A DNA stretch of 24,257 nt, from positions 1 through 24,257 of the IMG/VR virus record IMGVR_UViG_3300029892_000122. The stretch is one strand, 5' to 3'. Position 1 is the first letter of the stretch, and the number at the start of each line of letters is the position of its first letter. Positions 14,613 to 20,973 of this stretch are shown here, one piece after another. Source of the stretch: a virus. The notes beneath the pieces were generated by a model. The model ran no database searches and had not been told where the DNA came from. It saw only the letters and a list, made by a program, of their open reading frames with translations. A program made the translations under genes and the position numbers.

Positions 14613-16821
14613 CCGAGAGCCTGAAATCGATCTTGTTCTGCTCGAGGTCGACGCGCACCAGTTGCACCTTGACGCGGTCAGACAGCCGGTAGCGCGCGCC
14701 GGTGCGCTCGCCGACCATCGCATGCGCCTTCTCGTCGAAGTGGAAGTAGTCGCGGCCAAGGTCGGACACATGCACGAGTCCCTCGACGAACACCGTATCG
14801 AGCGCGACGAAGATGCCGAAGGGCACGACCGAGGAGATGCTGCCGGCGAACACCTCGCCGATGCGGTCCTGCATGTACCAGCACTTGAGCCAGGCCTCGA
14901 CGTCGCGCGTCGCGTCGTCGGCGCGGCGCTCGGTGGCCGAGCAGGCCAGGCCGACTTCCTCCCAGTTCAGCGTGTCGTAGCGCCGTCCCGCCAGCGCCGA
15001 CTTGATCGCGCGGTGGATCAGCAGGTCCGGATAGCGGCGGATCGGCGAGGTGAAGTGGGTGTAGCTCTCATACGCCAGGCCGAAGTGGCCGACGTTGTCC
15101 GGGCTATAGATCGCCTGCTTGAGCGAGCGCAGCATCACGGTCTGCAGCAGCTGCTTGTCGGGGCGGTTCTGGATCTTGTCGATCAGCTGCGCGTAGTCCT
15201 TGGCGTGCGGTTCCTCGCCGCCGCCGAGCTGTAGGCCGAAGGTGCCGAGGAAGTCGCGCAGCTTCACCAGCCGCTCGGGCGTCGGCCCTTCGTGGACGCG
15301 ATACAGTGCCGGATGCTCGCGCTCCTTGAGGAAGTCGGAGGCGCAGACGTTCGCCGCGAGCATGCATTCCTCGATGATGCGGTGGGCGTCGTTGCGCTCG
15401 TAGGGTTCGATGCGCTCGATCTTGCCGTGGTCGTCGAAGACCATGCGCGTCTCGACGGTCTCGAAATCGATGGCGCCACGCTTGGCGCGCGCCTTCTGCA
15501 GGACGCGGTAGAGCGCGTCAAGGTTTTCCAGGTAGGGCAGCAGGGGGCCGATTTTCGCCAGCGCCACCGCATCCTTGTCGTAGAGCGCCGCCGCGACTTC
15601 GGTATACGTCAGTCTTGCATGCGACCAGATCACCGCCGGATAGAAGCGGTACTGCTTGATCACGCCGGTGGCGGAAATCGCCATGTCGCAGACCATGCAG
15701 AGGCGCTCGACCTGCGGGTTCAGTGAACATAGCCCGTTCGAGAGTTTCTCCGGGAGCATCGGAATCACCCGGCGCGGGAAATACACCGAGTTGCCGCGCT
15801 CGCGCGCCGTGGCGTCGAGGGCGTCGCCGTCCTGCACGTAGTGCGAGACGTCTGCGATGGCGACGACGAGGCGATAACCCTTGCCCTGGCGCTCGCAGAA
15901 GACGGCGTCGTCGAAGTCCTTGGCCGTCTCGCCGTCGATGGTAACGAGCGGCATCTCGGTGAGATTTTCACGGCCCTTCCAGTCCGACTTGCGCACCGCG
16001 TCCGGAATCTTCTTCGTCTGCGCCAATGCTTCCTTCGAGAACACGAAGGGCAGTTCGTGCTTGCGCAGCGCGATCTCGATCTCCATGCCGGGATCGGCAT
16101 AGTTGCCGAGGATCTCGACGACGTGGCCGATCGGCTGAGCGTGCTTGGTCGGTTGCTCGATGATGTCGATCATCACCACCTGGCCGGCCTGCGGCCGCAG
16201 CGCTTTGCGGTCGCCTTTTTCCGGCGGCGCGATCAGAATGTCCTGGCTGATGCGCTTGTTTTCGGCGACGACGAAGAACACGCCGTGCTCCTGGAACACG
16301 CGGCCGACCAGGCGCGTGTTGGCGCGCTCGGTGACCTCGACGATGTGGCCTTCGGGCCGTCCCTTGCGGTCGATGCCGACGATGCGCGCGATGACGTGAT
16401 CGCCGTGCAGCACCTTGGCCATTTCCTTCTCGGGCAGGAACAGGTCGGTACCCTTGTCGTCGCGCACGAGGAAGCCGAAACCGTCCGGATGGCCCTGCAC
16501 GCGGCCCTTGATCAGATCGGCCTTGTCGGGCAGCAGCCAGTCGTTGCGGCGGTTCTGCATGAGCTGTGCGTCACGCGCCATGGCCCCGAGGCGGCGCTGG
16601 AAGGGTTCGCGCTCGAAGTCGGCGATGTCGAGCAGCTGACAGAGACGGTCGAAGCTGGTCGGCACGCCCTGCTCGGCGAGCACCTGCAGGATGTACTCGC
16701 GGCTGGGGAGGGGGAATTCGTAGTTCGCGCTTTCGCGCGCGAACTCGGGATCGGCGCGGCGGATCTTCGAAAGCTTGCGATTTTGCGATGTTTGCTTGTT
16801 TGACATTGATGGTTTTTTCAT
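14602..16821 (-). CDS. rnr: Ribonuclease R
   Basis: This encodes 739 residues. It is a 3'-5' exoribonuclease for structured RNA, acting in mRNA and tRNA quality control in the cytoplasm. Layout: N-terminal helical/wHTH region (about 35-105), cold-shock domains (about 105-245), and an RNB catalytic domain with the Asp cluster IDGETAKDFDDAVF (D296, D302, D304, D305) and SVYFPRRVIPMLPEKLSNGL. A C-terminal S1 domain ends IDFRLSDSQ. E. coli RNase R is 813 residues with a Lys-rich tail; here the protein stops right after S1, at the prophage boundary. Two starts are possible (16821 MKKPSM, 16806 MSNKQT); neither has a good ribosome binding site. The 5' end overlaps the divergent tRNA promoter. Confidence 0.95.
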   Translation of the reverse strand: MKKPSMSNKQTSQNRKLSKIRRADPEFARESANYEFPLPSREYILQVLAEQGVPTSFDRLCQLLDIADFEREPFQRRLGAMARDAQLMQNRRNDWLLPDKADLIKGRVQGHPDGFGFLVRDDKGTDLFLPEKEMAKVLHGDHVIARIVGIDRKGRPEGHIVEVTERANTRLVGRVFQEHGVFFVVAENKRISQDILIAPPEKGDRKALRPQAGQVVMIDIIEQPTKHAQPIGHVVEILGNYADPGMEIEIALRKHELPFVFSKEALAQTKKIPDAVRKSDWKGRENLTEMPLVTIDGETAKDFDDAVFCERQGKGYRLVVAIADVSHYVQDGDALDATARERGNSVYFPRRVIPMLPEKLSNGLCSLNPQVERLCMVCDMAISATGVIKQYRFYPAVIWSHARLTYTEVAAALYDKDAVALAKIGPLLPYLENLDALYRVLQKARAKRGAIDFETVETRMVFDDHGKIERIEPYERNDAHRIIEECMLAANVCASDFLKEREHPALYRVHEGPTPERLVKLRDFLGTFGLQLGGGEEPHAKDYAQLIDKIQNRPDKQLLQTVMLRSLKQAIYSPDNVGHFGLAYESYTHFTSPIRRYPDLLIHRAIKSALAGRRYDTLNWEEVGLACSATERRADDATRDVEAWLKCWYMQDRIGEVFAGSISSVVPFGIFVALDTVFVEGLVHVSDLGRDYFHFDEKAHAMVGERTGARYRLSDRVKVQLVRVDLEQNKIDFRLSDSQ

Positions 16822-16827
16822 TAGAAT
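16800..16827 (+). promoter_or_regulatory. tRNA-Leu promoter
   Basis: TTGACA (16800-16805) and TAGAAT (16822-16827) are 16 bases apart, followed by a GC-rich discriminator (GCGCGCC), as in stringently controlled stable-RNA promoters. The -10 lies just before, and the -35 within, the first codons of the divergent rnr. Confidence 0.8.
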
Positions 16828-16845
16828 GCGCGCCTTCGCACGCCT

Positions 16846-16930
<85 letters not shown>

Positions 16931-16956
16931 TAATGCAGACTGCGAGAACGTGATAG

Positions 16957-16980
16957 CGGCCACTGACAAGTGGCCGTTTT
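16957..16980 (+). terminator. Intrinsic terminator after tRNA-Leu
   Basis: A perfect 8-bp stem CGGCCACT/AGTGGCCG with loop GACA (16957-16976) is followed by TTTTCATTT. It lies 26 bases after the tRNA. Between it and the higBA promoter, a TTTCCGCAAT decamer occurs twice (16983-16992 and 17002-17011); its role is unknown. Confidence 0.85.
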
Positions 16981-17135
16981 CATTTCCGCAATCCTACATT
17001 TTTTCCGCAATTCGCACTACATGCCGCGGCAAATATCTTCGTGCGGAAGCGATCTGAGCCCCATGATCGAGGCGGCAAAGAGGCAGGTAAGGCCTGTGCT
17101 GGTCTCGTCAGGGCTGATCAGTTGAACCGGTTGGC

Positions 17136-17163
17136 TTGACAAATCCCAATATGGGACTATATT
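17136..17163 (+). promoter_or_regulatory. higBA promoter with palindromic operator
   Basis: A perfect TTGACA (17136-17141) and TATATT (17158-17163) are 16 bases apart. The spacer holds the dyad TCCCA-ATA-TGGGA (17144-17156), so an antitoxin bound there would block polymerase. The higB ATG is 6 bases after the -10, so the expected transcript start falls almost at the ATG (very short leader). Confidence 0.8.
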
Positions 17164-17169
17164 TCTCCC

Positions 17170-17475
17170 ATGCGAGTCATTGCCGTCAGCTGCCTGCGCA
17201 CTTTCTGGGGGAAAAACCCGGATGCCGAGCAGTCATTGAAGTCCTGGGTGGATGAGGCGAAGAAAGCGGCTTGGCGCACACCGGCCGACATCAAGGGGCA
17301 GTACCGCAGCGCCAGTGTCCTCAAGAGCCGGCGGGTAGTCTTCAACATCAAGGGCAATGACTATCGCCTGGTGGTTGCGGTAGCGTATCGCTACCAGGCT
17401 GTCTACGTGAAATTCATCGGCACGCATGCTGAGTACGATGCGGTTGATGCCGAAACTGTCGATATGGGGCAATGA
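17170..17475 (+). CDS. higB: HigB toxin
   Basis: This encodes 101 residues. The HigB family pattern is clear: MRVIAVSCLRTFWGKNPDAE, SLKSWVDEAKKAAWRTPADI, VVFNIKGNDYRLVVAVAYRY and YVKFIGTHAEYD near the end. Family knowledge: HigB is a RelE-fold, ribosome-dependent mRNA interferase that arrests translation when the labile antitoxin is lost. Toxin precedes antitoxin by 1 base (TGACATG), the classic higBA order. It lies between a host tRNA and a phage-derived island, where it would stabilise the neighbouring DNA. Confidence 0.93.
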   Translation: MRVIAVSCLRTFWGKNPDAEQSLKSWVDEAKKAAWRTPADIKGQYRSASVLKSRRVVFNIKGNDYRLVVAVAYRYQAVYVKFIGTHAEYDAVDAETVDMGQ

Positions 17476-17476
17476 C

Positions 17477-17854
17477 ATGGAAATCCGTCCGATTCGTACC
17501 AAAGCAGACTACAAGGCCGCGCTTCGAGAGGTATCGGCGTATTTCGATCACGAGCCGGATCCCAAGACGCCGGAAGGGGACCGCTTCGAGGTGTTGCTGA
17601 CCCTCGTAGAGGCATACGAGGCAAAGCACTTCCCGATCGATCTTCCCGATCCTGTCGAAGCCATCAAGTTCCGCATGGATCAGGCCGGGCTGACGCCGAA
17701 GGATCTGGTGCCCGCCATCGGCCGCCTGAACCGCGTCTACGAAATCCTCACCCGCAAGCGCCCTTTGACACTGAACATGATCTGGCGGCTACACGAGAAA
17801 TTCGGCATCCCGGCCGAAAGCCTGATTCGGCCCGCCAAGCTGCAAGCGGCTTGA
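17477..17854 (+). CDS. higA: HigA antitoxin
   Basis: This encodes 125 residues from MEIRPIRTKADYKAALRE; the ATG one base after the higB stop is chosen over an earlier start within higB. The N-terminal part (residues 1-60) is the HigA-type dimer/toxin-binding region (YKAALREVSAYFDHEPDPKT). The C-terminal HTH (about 65-120: IKFRMDQAGLTPKDLVPAIG, VYEILTRKRPLTLNMIWRLH) binds DNA, here probably the dyad in its promoter. GGGG upstream is the likely ribosome binding site. It neutralises HigB and autoregulates. Confidence 0.92.
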   Translation: MEIRPIRTKADYKAALREVSAYFDHEPDPKTPEGDRFEVLLTLVEAYEAKHFPIDLPDPVEAIKFRMDQAGLTPKDLVPAIGRLNRVYEILTRKRPLTLNMIWRLHEKFGIPAESLIRPAKLQAA

Positions 17855-17869
17855 TTCTCGGGGCACGAC

Positions 17870-18031
17870 GTGGCGAAAGGAAAATCCACTAGGCGTGCAG
17901 CGCAAACGCTCACGCTGCTCCCCTCTGTCGGAAAACCAGACTTGGATCGAGCCGCAAAACTGCTGGCGCCGGTGATTGTTTCGATCTGGCAAAATCTTCA
18001 AGGGAAAATACCAGAGAGCAAGGAGCGGTAA
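17870..18031 (+). CDS. Small 53-residue protein, coupled to the next gene
   Basis: A GTG start at 17870 follows an in-frame stop (the higA TGA), and the frame ends TAA overlapping the next ATG (TAATG, 18029-18033). It reads MAKGKSTRRAAQTLTLLPSV, then DLDRAAKLLAPVIVSIWQNL and KIPESKER. It has a basic N-terminus, a hydrophobic helix and a charged end. There is no strong ribosome binding site. The tight coupling suggests one transcript with the 227-residue gene. Family unknown; it could be an unrecognised small partner protein. Confidence 0.55.
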   Translation: MAKGKSTRRAAQTLTLLPSVGKPDLDRAAKLLAPVIVSIWQNLQGKIPESKER

Positions 18032-18714
18032 TGAACGACGATAACAGTTCATCGCATCCTGAATGGCAACAGATTTATCGCTCTTTGATTAAGCGAAAAG
18101 ACGAATCGCTTGAAACGCTCAGATCAGAATCACTTGAAGAGATCGAGGCTTTCATTTTGGATTTTAAGCGAGAGGTGATTACCCTCGATCACCTGCTTTG
18201 GTTTCTCGCATCGGATGCCCTTCGGTTACTCAAGAAAGAGACGCCTCAAAAGCTGCAGAAGGTAGATTTTCTTTTCTACGAATCGTATGCGATCGTTCTT
18301 AGCATCGCCAAAAGAGACATCTTGTCTGGAAAACTGAAAGTCAAGTATCTCGCCACATTGGCCCCGATCAATAGCGAACCATCCGTCATTGCCTGGTGCA
18401 ATAAAAGTCATGCGACAGAAAGAATCGAACTTTCCAAGCCTCATCGAAGAATAGTCGTGACGCTGGGTGATGCGCGTGCCTGGATTGCTGAAAATGAAAT
18501 GCCAATGCCAAGGTGGCTGACAACAGGCCATACCCAATCTGGCATGGAGAAGAATGGATTAATGAGGGTGAGGGAGAGGTACAGAAACAGGTATATCGAA
18601 TTATGTAGGATGGGCTGTAAATCGAAACTTAAAACTCTCGCGAAGGAGTTTAACCGCACCGAGTCGACTGTCCGGAAACACATCTACCCACTGGATAGTT
18701 GGTTTGTGAGGTAG
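18031..18714 (+). CDS. Unknown protein with C-terminal HTH-like segment
   Basis: This encodes 227 residues from MNDDNSSSHPEWQQIYRS, with AAGGAG 5 bases before the ATG. Residues 1-110 are mostly helical (SLEEIEAFILDFKREVITLD, HLLWFLASDALRLLKKETPQ). A middle part (about 120-165) has strands, and the end (KLKTLAKEFNRTESTVRKHI) resembles a HTH. Base and codon use are clearly more AT-rich than the surrounding genes, which points to recent transfer. It is coupled to the 53-residue gene and sits between higBA and a phage-like island, a position typical of cargo or defence genes; no function can be assigned. Confidence 0.75.
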   Translation: MNDDNSSSHPEWQQIYRSLIKRKDESLETLRSESLEEIEAFILDFKREVITLDHLLWFLASDALRLLKKETPQKLQKVDFLFYESYAIVLSIAKRDILSGKLKVKYLATLAPINSEPSVIAWCNKSHATERIELSKPHRRIVVTLGDARAWIAENEMPMPRWLTTGHTQSGMEKNGLMRVRERYRNRYIELCRMGCKSKLKTLAKEFNRTESTVRKHIYPLDSWFVR

Positions 18715-18746
18715 GCCTTCCAAACGGTATTCAGCATAGGCAATAA

Positions 18747-18786
18747 GTAACAATATTTCCCCTTGCTTGTTACCCCGGTAACAAGC
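18747..18786. promoter_or_regulatory. Dyad upstream of the AlpA-like gene, possible Ogr/Delta-type site
   Basis: GCTTGTTACC and GGTAACAAGC (18765-18774 and 18777-18786) form a perfect 10-bp inverted repeat around CC; a third GTAACAA lies at 18747-18753. No T-run follows, so it is more likely an operator than a terminator. Centred about 65 bases before the AlpA-like ATG, it has TGT-N10-ACA, close to the TGT-N12-ACA dyads bound by P2 Ogr/P4 Delta near -55. That link is tentative. Confidence 0.45.
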
Positions 18787-18840
18787 GCAAAGTTCTAGCC
18801 ATGTCTGCAAAGCGCCATTGGGCGCCACTGGAGTTCAGTC

Positions 18841-19101
18841 ATGGCAAATTCATTCAGGATCATGCGCAGTCCCGAGGTCATCCAGATTTCTGGGATGCCT
18901 CGATCAACGCGCGTTCTTCATATCTCCAAGGGCTTGTGGCCCCGTCCAGTCAGTATTGGCGGACGGGCGATCGGATGGCTATCAACCGAAGTTGATGCAA
19001 TCCTCGCCGCGCGGGTAGCGGGTAAATCGGACGAGGAAATCAGGCAGCTCGTCAGGAATCTCGAAGCCCAGCGCACGGCAGCCATGCCGAAGGCGGCATG
19101 A
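18841..19101 (+). CDS. AlpA/Vis-family regulator
   Basis: This encodes 86 residues from MANSFRIMRSPEVIQIS, with GGAG upstream. The AlpA pattern is clear: RSPEVIQISGMPRSTRVLHI, SKGLWPRPVSIGGRAIGWLS, TEVDAILAARVAGKSDEEIR. The MerR-like HTH (about 8-60) is followed by a helical tail. AlpA-family members include the P4 Vis regulator, an excisionase and late-promoter repressor. It lies at the start of the phage-derived island with the dyad at 18765-18786 upstream. The usual G-(x)-S-x-S-T-(I/V)-Y is here GMPRSTRVLH. Its stop overlaps an ATG at 19098, but a following gene is doubtful. Confidence 0.85.
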   Translation: MANSFRIMRSPEVIQISGMPRSTRVLHISKGLWPRPVSIGGRAIGWLSTEVDAILAARVAGKSDEEIRQLVRNLEAQRTAAMPKAA

Positions 19102-19593
19102 ATCTACCAAAAATCCTTCATGCAGCGAAATGCATCGCTATGGTGCAGCAATTCGCAACGGGTTCAAGCAATGGCCGATGCAAAGCCGCGCCAGTGCTGG
19201 CGGACCTCTCCGCAGCCGCTGCACCTGCAATGAAAGTGCCCCAAAAAGCGTGCAGGCGTGGCGGGGGTCACGGCGCGCGCGGGGGGTACTGGCCGCTGGT
19301 CATCGATGACCAGCGCAACTCGCTAAACACCTCAATCAGTCGAGCGAGGACGGCGCAGAAGGCACGATCGCCCGCTTCGGTGATGGCGGGCGTGGACGCA
19401 TCAACGAACCGCTCCAAGGCCTGCCTATGGCCGGCGAGCCCCTATGTTCTTCCTGACCGGCGACCCATGTCCCGCCGATTGGGAAGGGCAAGCATCTGGT
19501 GCTGCAAAACCAGGTGCAGCGGCGCTGGGTGCGCTAACACCCGGCGCCGCACCCAACCACTCGAAAACACCAACCAACCATGAGGGTGAACAC
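19102..19593. other. Poorly coding stretch, possibly a decayed gene
   Basis: This ~490-bp stretch has no convincing gene. An open frame from 19098 (ATGA overlap with the AlpA-like gene) runs to 19583, but past about 19300 its composition (Arg/Ser/Cys-rich) looks out of frame. Between 19310 and 19456 the third frame reads more naturally (SSEDGAEGTIARFGDGGRGR) but has no start, and it continues after a stop as GKGKHLVLQNQVQRRWVR. From 19444 the frame of the next gene is open (FFLTGDPCPADWEGQASGAA). This switching of best frame suggests a frameshifted relic. A 22-bp palindrome sits at its centre. Confidence 0.35.
19294..19315. repeat. 22-bp perfect palindrome
   Basis: CGCTGGTCATC (19294-19304) is followed directly by its exact reverse complement (19305-19315), with no loop. 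No T-run follows, so a terminator is unlikely. It lies in the poorly coding stretch between the AlpA-like gene and the operon with Ogr and tail genes. A dimeric regulator or recombinase site is possible. Confidence 0.6.
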
Positions 19594-20289
19594 ATGAATG
19601 AGAAGTACAGGCCCGGATCGTTGCCCGAGGAGCGCGCCGCGATCGAGAGTTTCAAGGCATTGGGCGAACGCTTCAATGAGGCGGTCGCCAAGCACAAGGA
19701 AATTGCCGAAAAGCAGGACCGGCTATCTGAACTGGCCAGCCAGGTCAATGACGAAGCACGCAATCTGTCGGAAAAGTTTCGGGAAACTATCAAGAGCGGT
19801 GGCAATGATGTCGAGACGATCGCAAAGTTGCGAGGCCAGATGCGGGAAAGCCTTGAGACAGCAGAAATTTACGCAGAATCGGCGCGCGCATGCGAGCGAG
19901 AGGCCAACTTGGCCAAAATCAACGCCGGCGACCTGAGTGGCGCGGCGACCACGCTGCGCGGATCCATCCTTACCATGATTGCAGAGAATGCGCTGAAGGC
20001 GTCTCTTACCGGCCTCGACGATTTATTCGTCGGCATTCGATTGTTCGAGTTGTCGATCAATAGGTTAGACACGCGAATTACTGCGAATCCTGCGGTCGTC
20101 GATCAGCTCGACTACGCAATTAAAGAAGTCCAGACGGAAATCCGACTGAGGTACAAGGATTGGATCATCCGGCAGGAGGGCATGGCTCTAGAAGACCTAT
20201 TCCCCGAACTGTTTGGCCAATTTGAGTTTCACCAGTATCCCAAAATGTCCCCGGCCCAGAAGCACGTGGCGGACAGCGCAGTGCGGTAG
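19594..20289 (+). CDS. All-helical protein, possibly Psu-like
   Basis: This encodes 231 residues from MNEKYRPGSLPEERAAIE; an in-frame ATG at 19444 would add 50 Ala/Gly/Pro-rich residues, but GAGGGTG before 19594 favours the shorter form. Residues about 15-110 form a long coiled coil (FNEAVAKHKEIAEKQDRLSE, DVETIAKLRGQMRESLETAE, IYAESARACEREANLAKINA). More helices follow (120-200) and the end has YPKMSPAQKHVADSAVR. All-helical content, an N-terminal coiled coil and the C-terminal PAQ segment recall P4 Psu, the polarity suppressor/capsid decoration protein. In P4, psu, delta and sid form one late operon, and here an Ogr/Delta gene follows after 3 bases. The match is from memory and weak; Sid-like or unrelated remain possible. 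Confidence 0.4.
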   Translation: MNEKYRPGSLPEERAAIESFKALGERFNEAVAKHKEIAEKQDRLSELASQVNDEARNLSEKFRETIKSGGNDVETIAKLRGQMRESLETAEIYAESARACEREANLAKINAGDLSGAATTLRGSILTMIAENALKASLTGLDDLFVGIRLFELSINRLDTRITANPAVVDQLDYAIKEVQTEIRLRYKDWIIRQEGMALEDLFPELFGQFEFHQYPKMSPAQKHVADSAVR

Positions 20290-20292
20290 ACG

Positions 20293-20511
20293 ATGAAAAT
20301 TAAATGCCCCCATTGCGGTTCTGCACAAACCGCTTTCGTCGGTCAGCACGATACGAGTGCCGGACTAGAACTGTCTTTCCGCTGCGTCAACCCAAAATGC
20401 AACGGCCAGTTTTACGGGCTTCTCACCATGACTCGCGGCGTCGCGCCAGGCACCGAGAAATTCAGCACCAATAAACCCCAGCACTCGCAACAGATCCTGA
20501 CCGACTTCTGA
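20293..20511 (+). CDS. ogr: Ogr/Delta zinc-finger late-gene activator (first copy)
   Basis: This encodes 72 residues. The Ogr/Delta signature C-x2-C-x22-C-x4-C is exact (C5, C8, C31, C36), with the typical FRCVNPKCNGQFYGLLTMTR context and a PG shortly after. Family knowledge: such proteins bind one zinc, contact the RNA polymerase alpha subunit and activate P2/P4 late promoters from dyads near -55. It starts 3 bases after the helical protein's stop and lies just before the tail genes. In P2, ogr lies at the end of the late genes, while P4 keeps delta with psu and sid, so this placement is more P4-like. Residues 45-72 are polar. Confidence 0.88.
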   Translation: MKIKCPHCGSAQTAFVGQHDTSAGLELSFRCVNPKCNGQFYGLLTMTRGVAPGTEKFSTNKPQHSQQILTDF

Positions 20512-20539
20512 AAACACCATTAACCCACGAAAGAAAATC

Positions 20540-20827
20540 ATGGACACCATCACTCTTGAAACCCCCATCCAGCGCGGCGAGACCAAGATCACCGAAATCA
20601 AGCTGCGCAAACCCGCCGCCGGCGAGCTGCGCTGCATCAGCATGCGGTCGATCATCGATCTCAGCGTGGACTCTGTGCTGCTGCTGTTGCCCCGCATCAG
20701 CGACCCTACCCTCACGGATGTCGAGTGTGGGCGAATGGATCCCGTCGACATCATGCAGGCGTCAGGAGTCATCGCAAGTTTTTTCGTCCCGAAACAAGCG
20801 CTGGAAGAAGCCCTGACCAGCTTGTAA
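20540..20827 (+). CDS. Tail assembly chaperone, P2 gpE-like
   Basis: This encodes 95 residues from MDTITLETPIQRGETKIT. The pattern (ITEIKLRKPAAGELRCISMR, then SVDSVLLLLPRISDPTLTDV and DPVDIMQASGVIASFF) matches the P2 gpE/TAC family, which guides tape measure folding during tail assembly. It carries a slippery site (20779-20785) near its end and is followed in the -1 frame by E'. The tape measure gene comes next, the conserved order in P2-like phages. No sheath or tube genes precede it here; instead an Ogr gene does. Confidence 0.85.
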   Translation: MDTITLETPIQRGETKITEIKLRKPAAGELRCISMRSIIDLSVDSVLLLLPRISDPTLTDVECGRMDPVDIMQASGVIASFFVPKQALEEALTSL

Positions 20828-20973
20828 TTCCAGATCGGGTTGAGGATGCCATCGCGGATATCGCCACCGTGTTCCATTGGTCGCTTGAATCCATATCCAC
20901 GATGAGCATCCACGAACTAGCAGTCTGGCACGGCAAGGCGCTTGAGCGATATGGAGTGAACGATGGGCAGTGA
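20540..20973 (+). CDS. E+E' fusion product by -1 frameshift
   Basis: Ribosomes slipping back one base at T-TTT-TTC (20779-20785) would leave the E frame after its ~82nd codon and continue as RPETSAGRSPDQLVIPDRVE, DAIADIATVFHWSLESISTM, SIHELAVWHGKALERYGVND to the stop at 20971-20973, about 145 residues in all. The tail is the P2 GpE (E') domain with its conserved AxVFxW and ELxxWxxxA pattern. The frames differ by exactly -1, and the E' frame has no start of its own. In P2 the same arrangement makes E and E+E' in fixed ratio. Confidence 0.85.
20779..20824 (+). promoter_or_regulatory. Programmed -1 frameshift signal
   Basis: TTTTTTC (20779-20785) is in the T-TTT-TTC register of the E frame. After a 9-base gap, CAAG-CG-CTGG (20795-20804) can pair with CCAGCTTG (20817-20824), forming an 8-bp stem with a 2-base bulge and a 12-base loop. 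Heptamer, gap and stem fit a classic bacterial/phage -1 frameshift signal. The stem overlaps the E stop region. Confidence 0.8.

Noticed and set aside
15841-16803. Long plus-strand open frame opposite rnr
   Set aside because: Antisense shadow; RNase R on the minus strand is unmistakable.
17021-17125. Short plus-strand frame (34 codons) between the tRNA terminator and the higBA promoter
   Set aside because: No ribosome binding site and no coupling to a neighbour; too little support.
18765-18786. Terminator for the 227-residue gene
   Set aside because: The stem is perfect but no T-run follows on either strand, so an operator is more likely.
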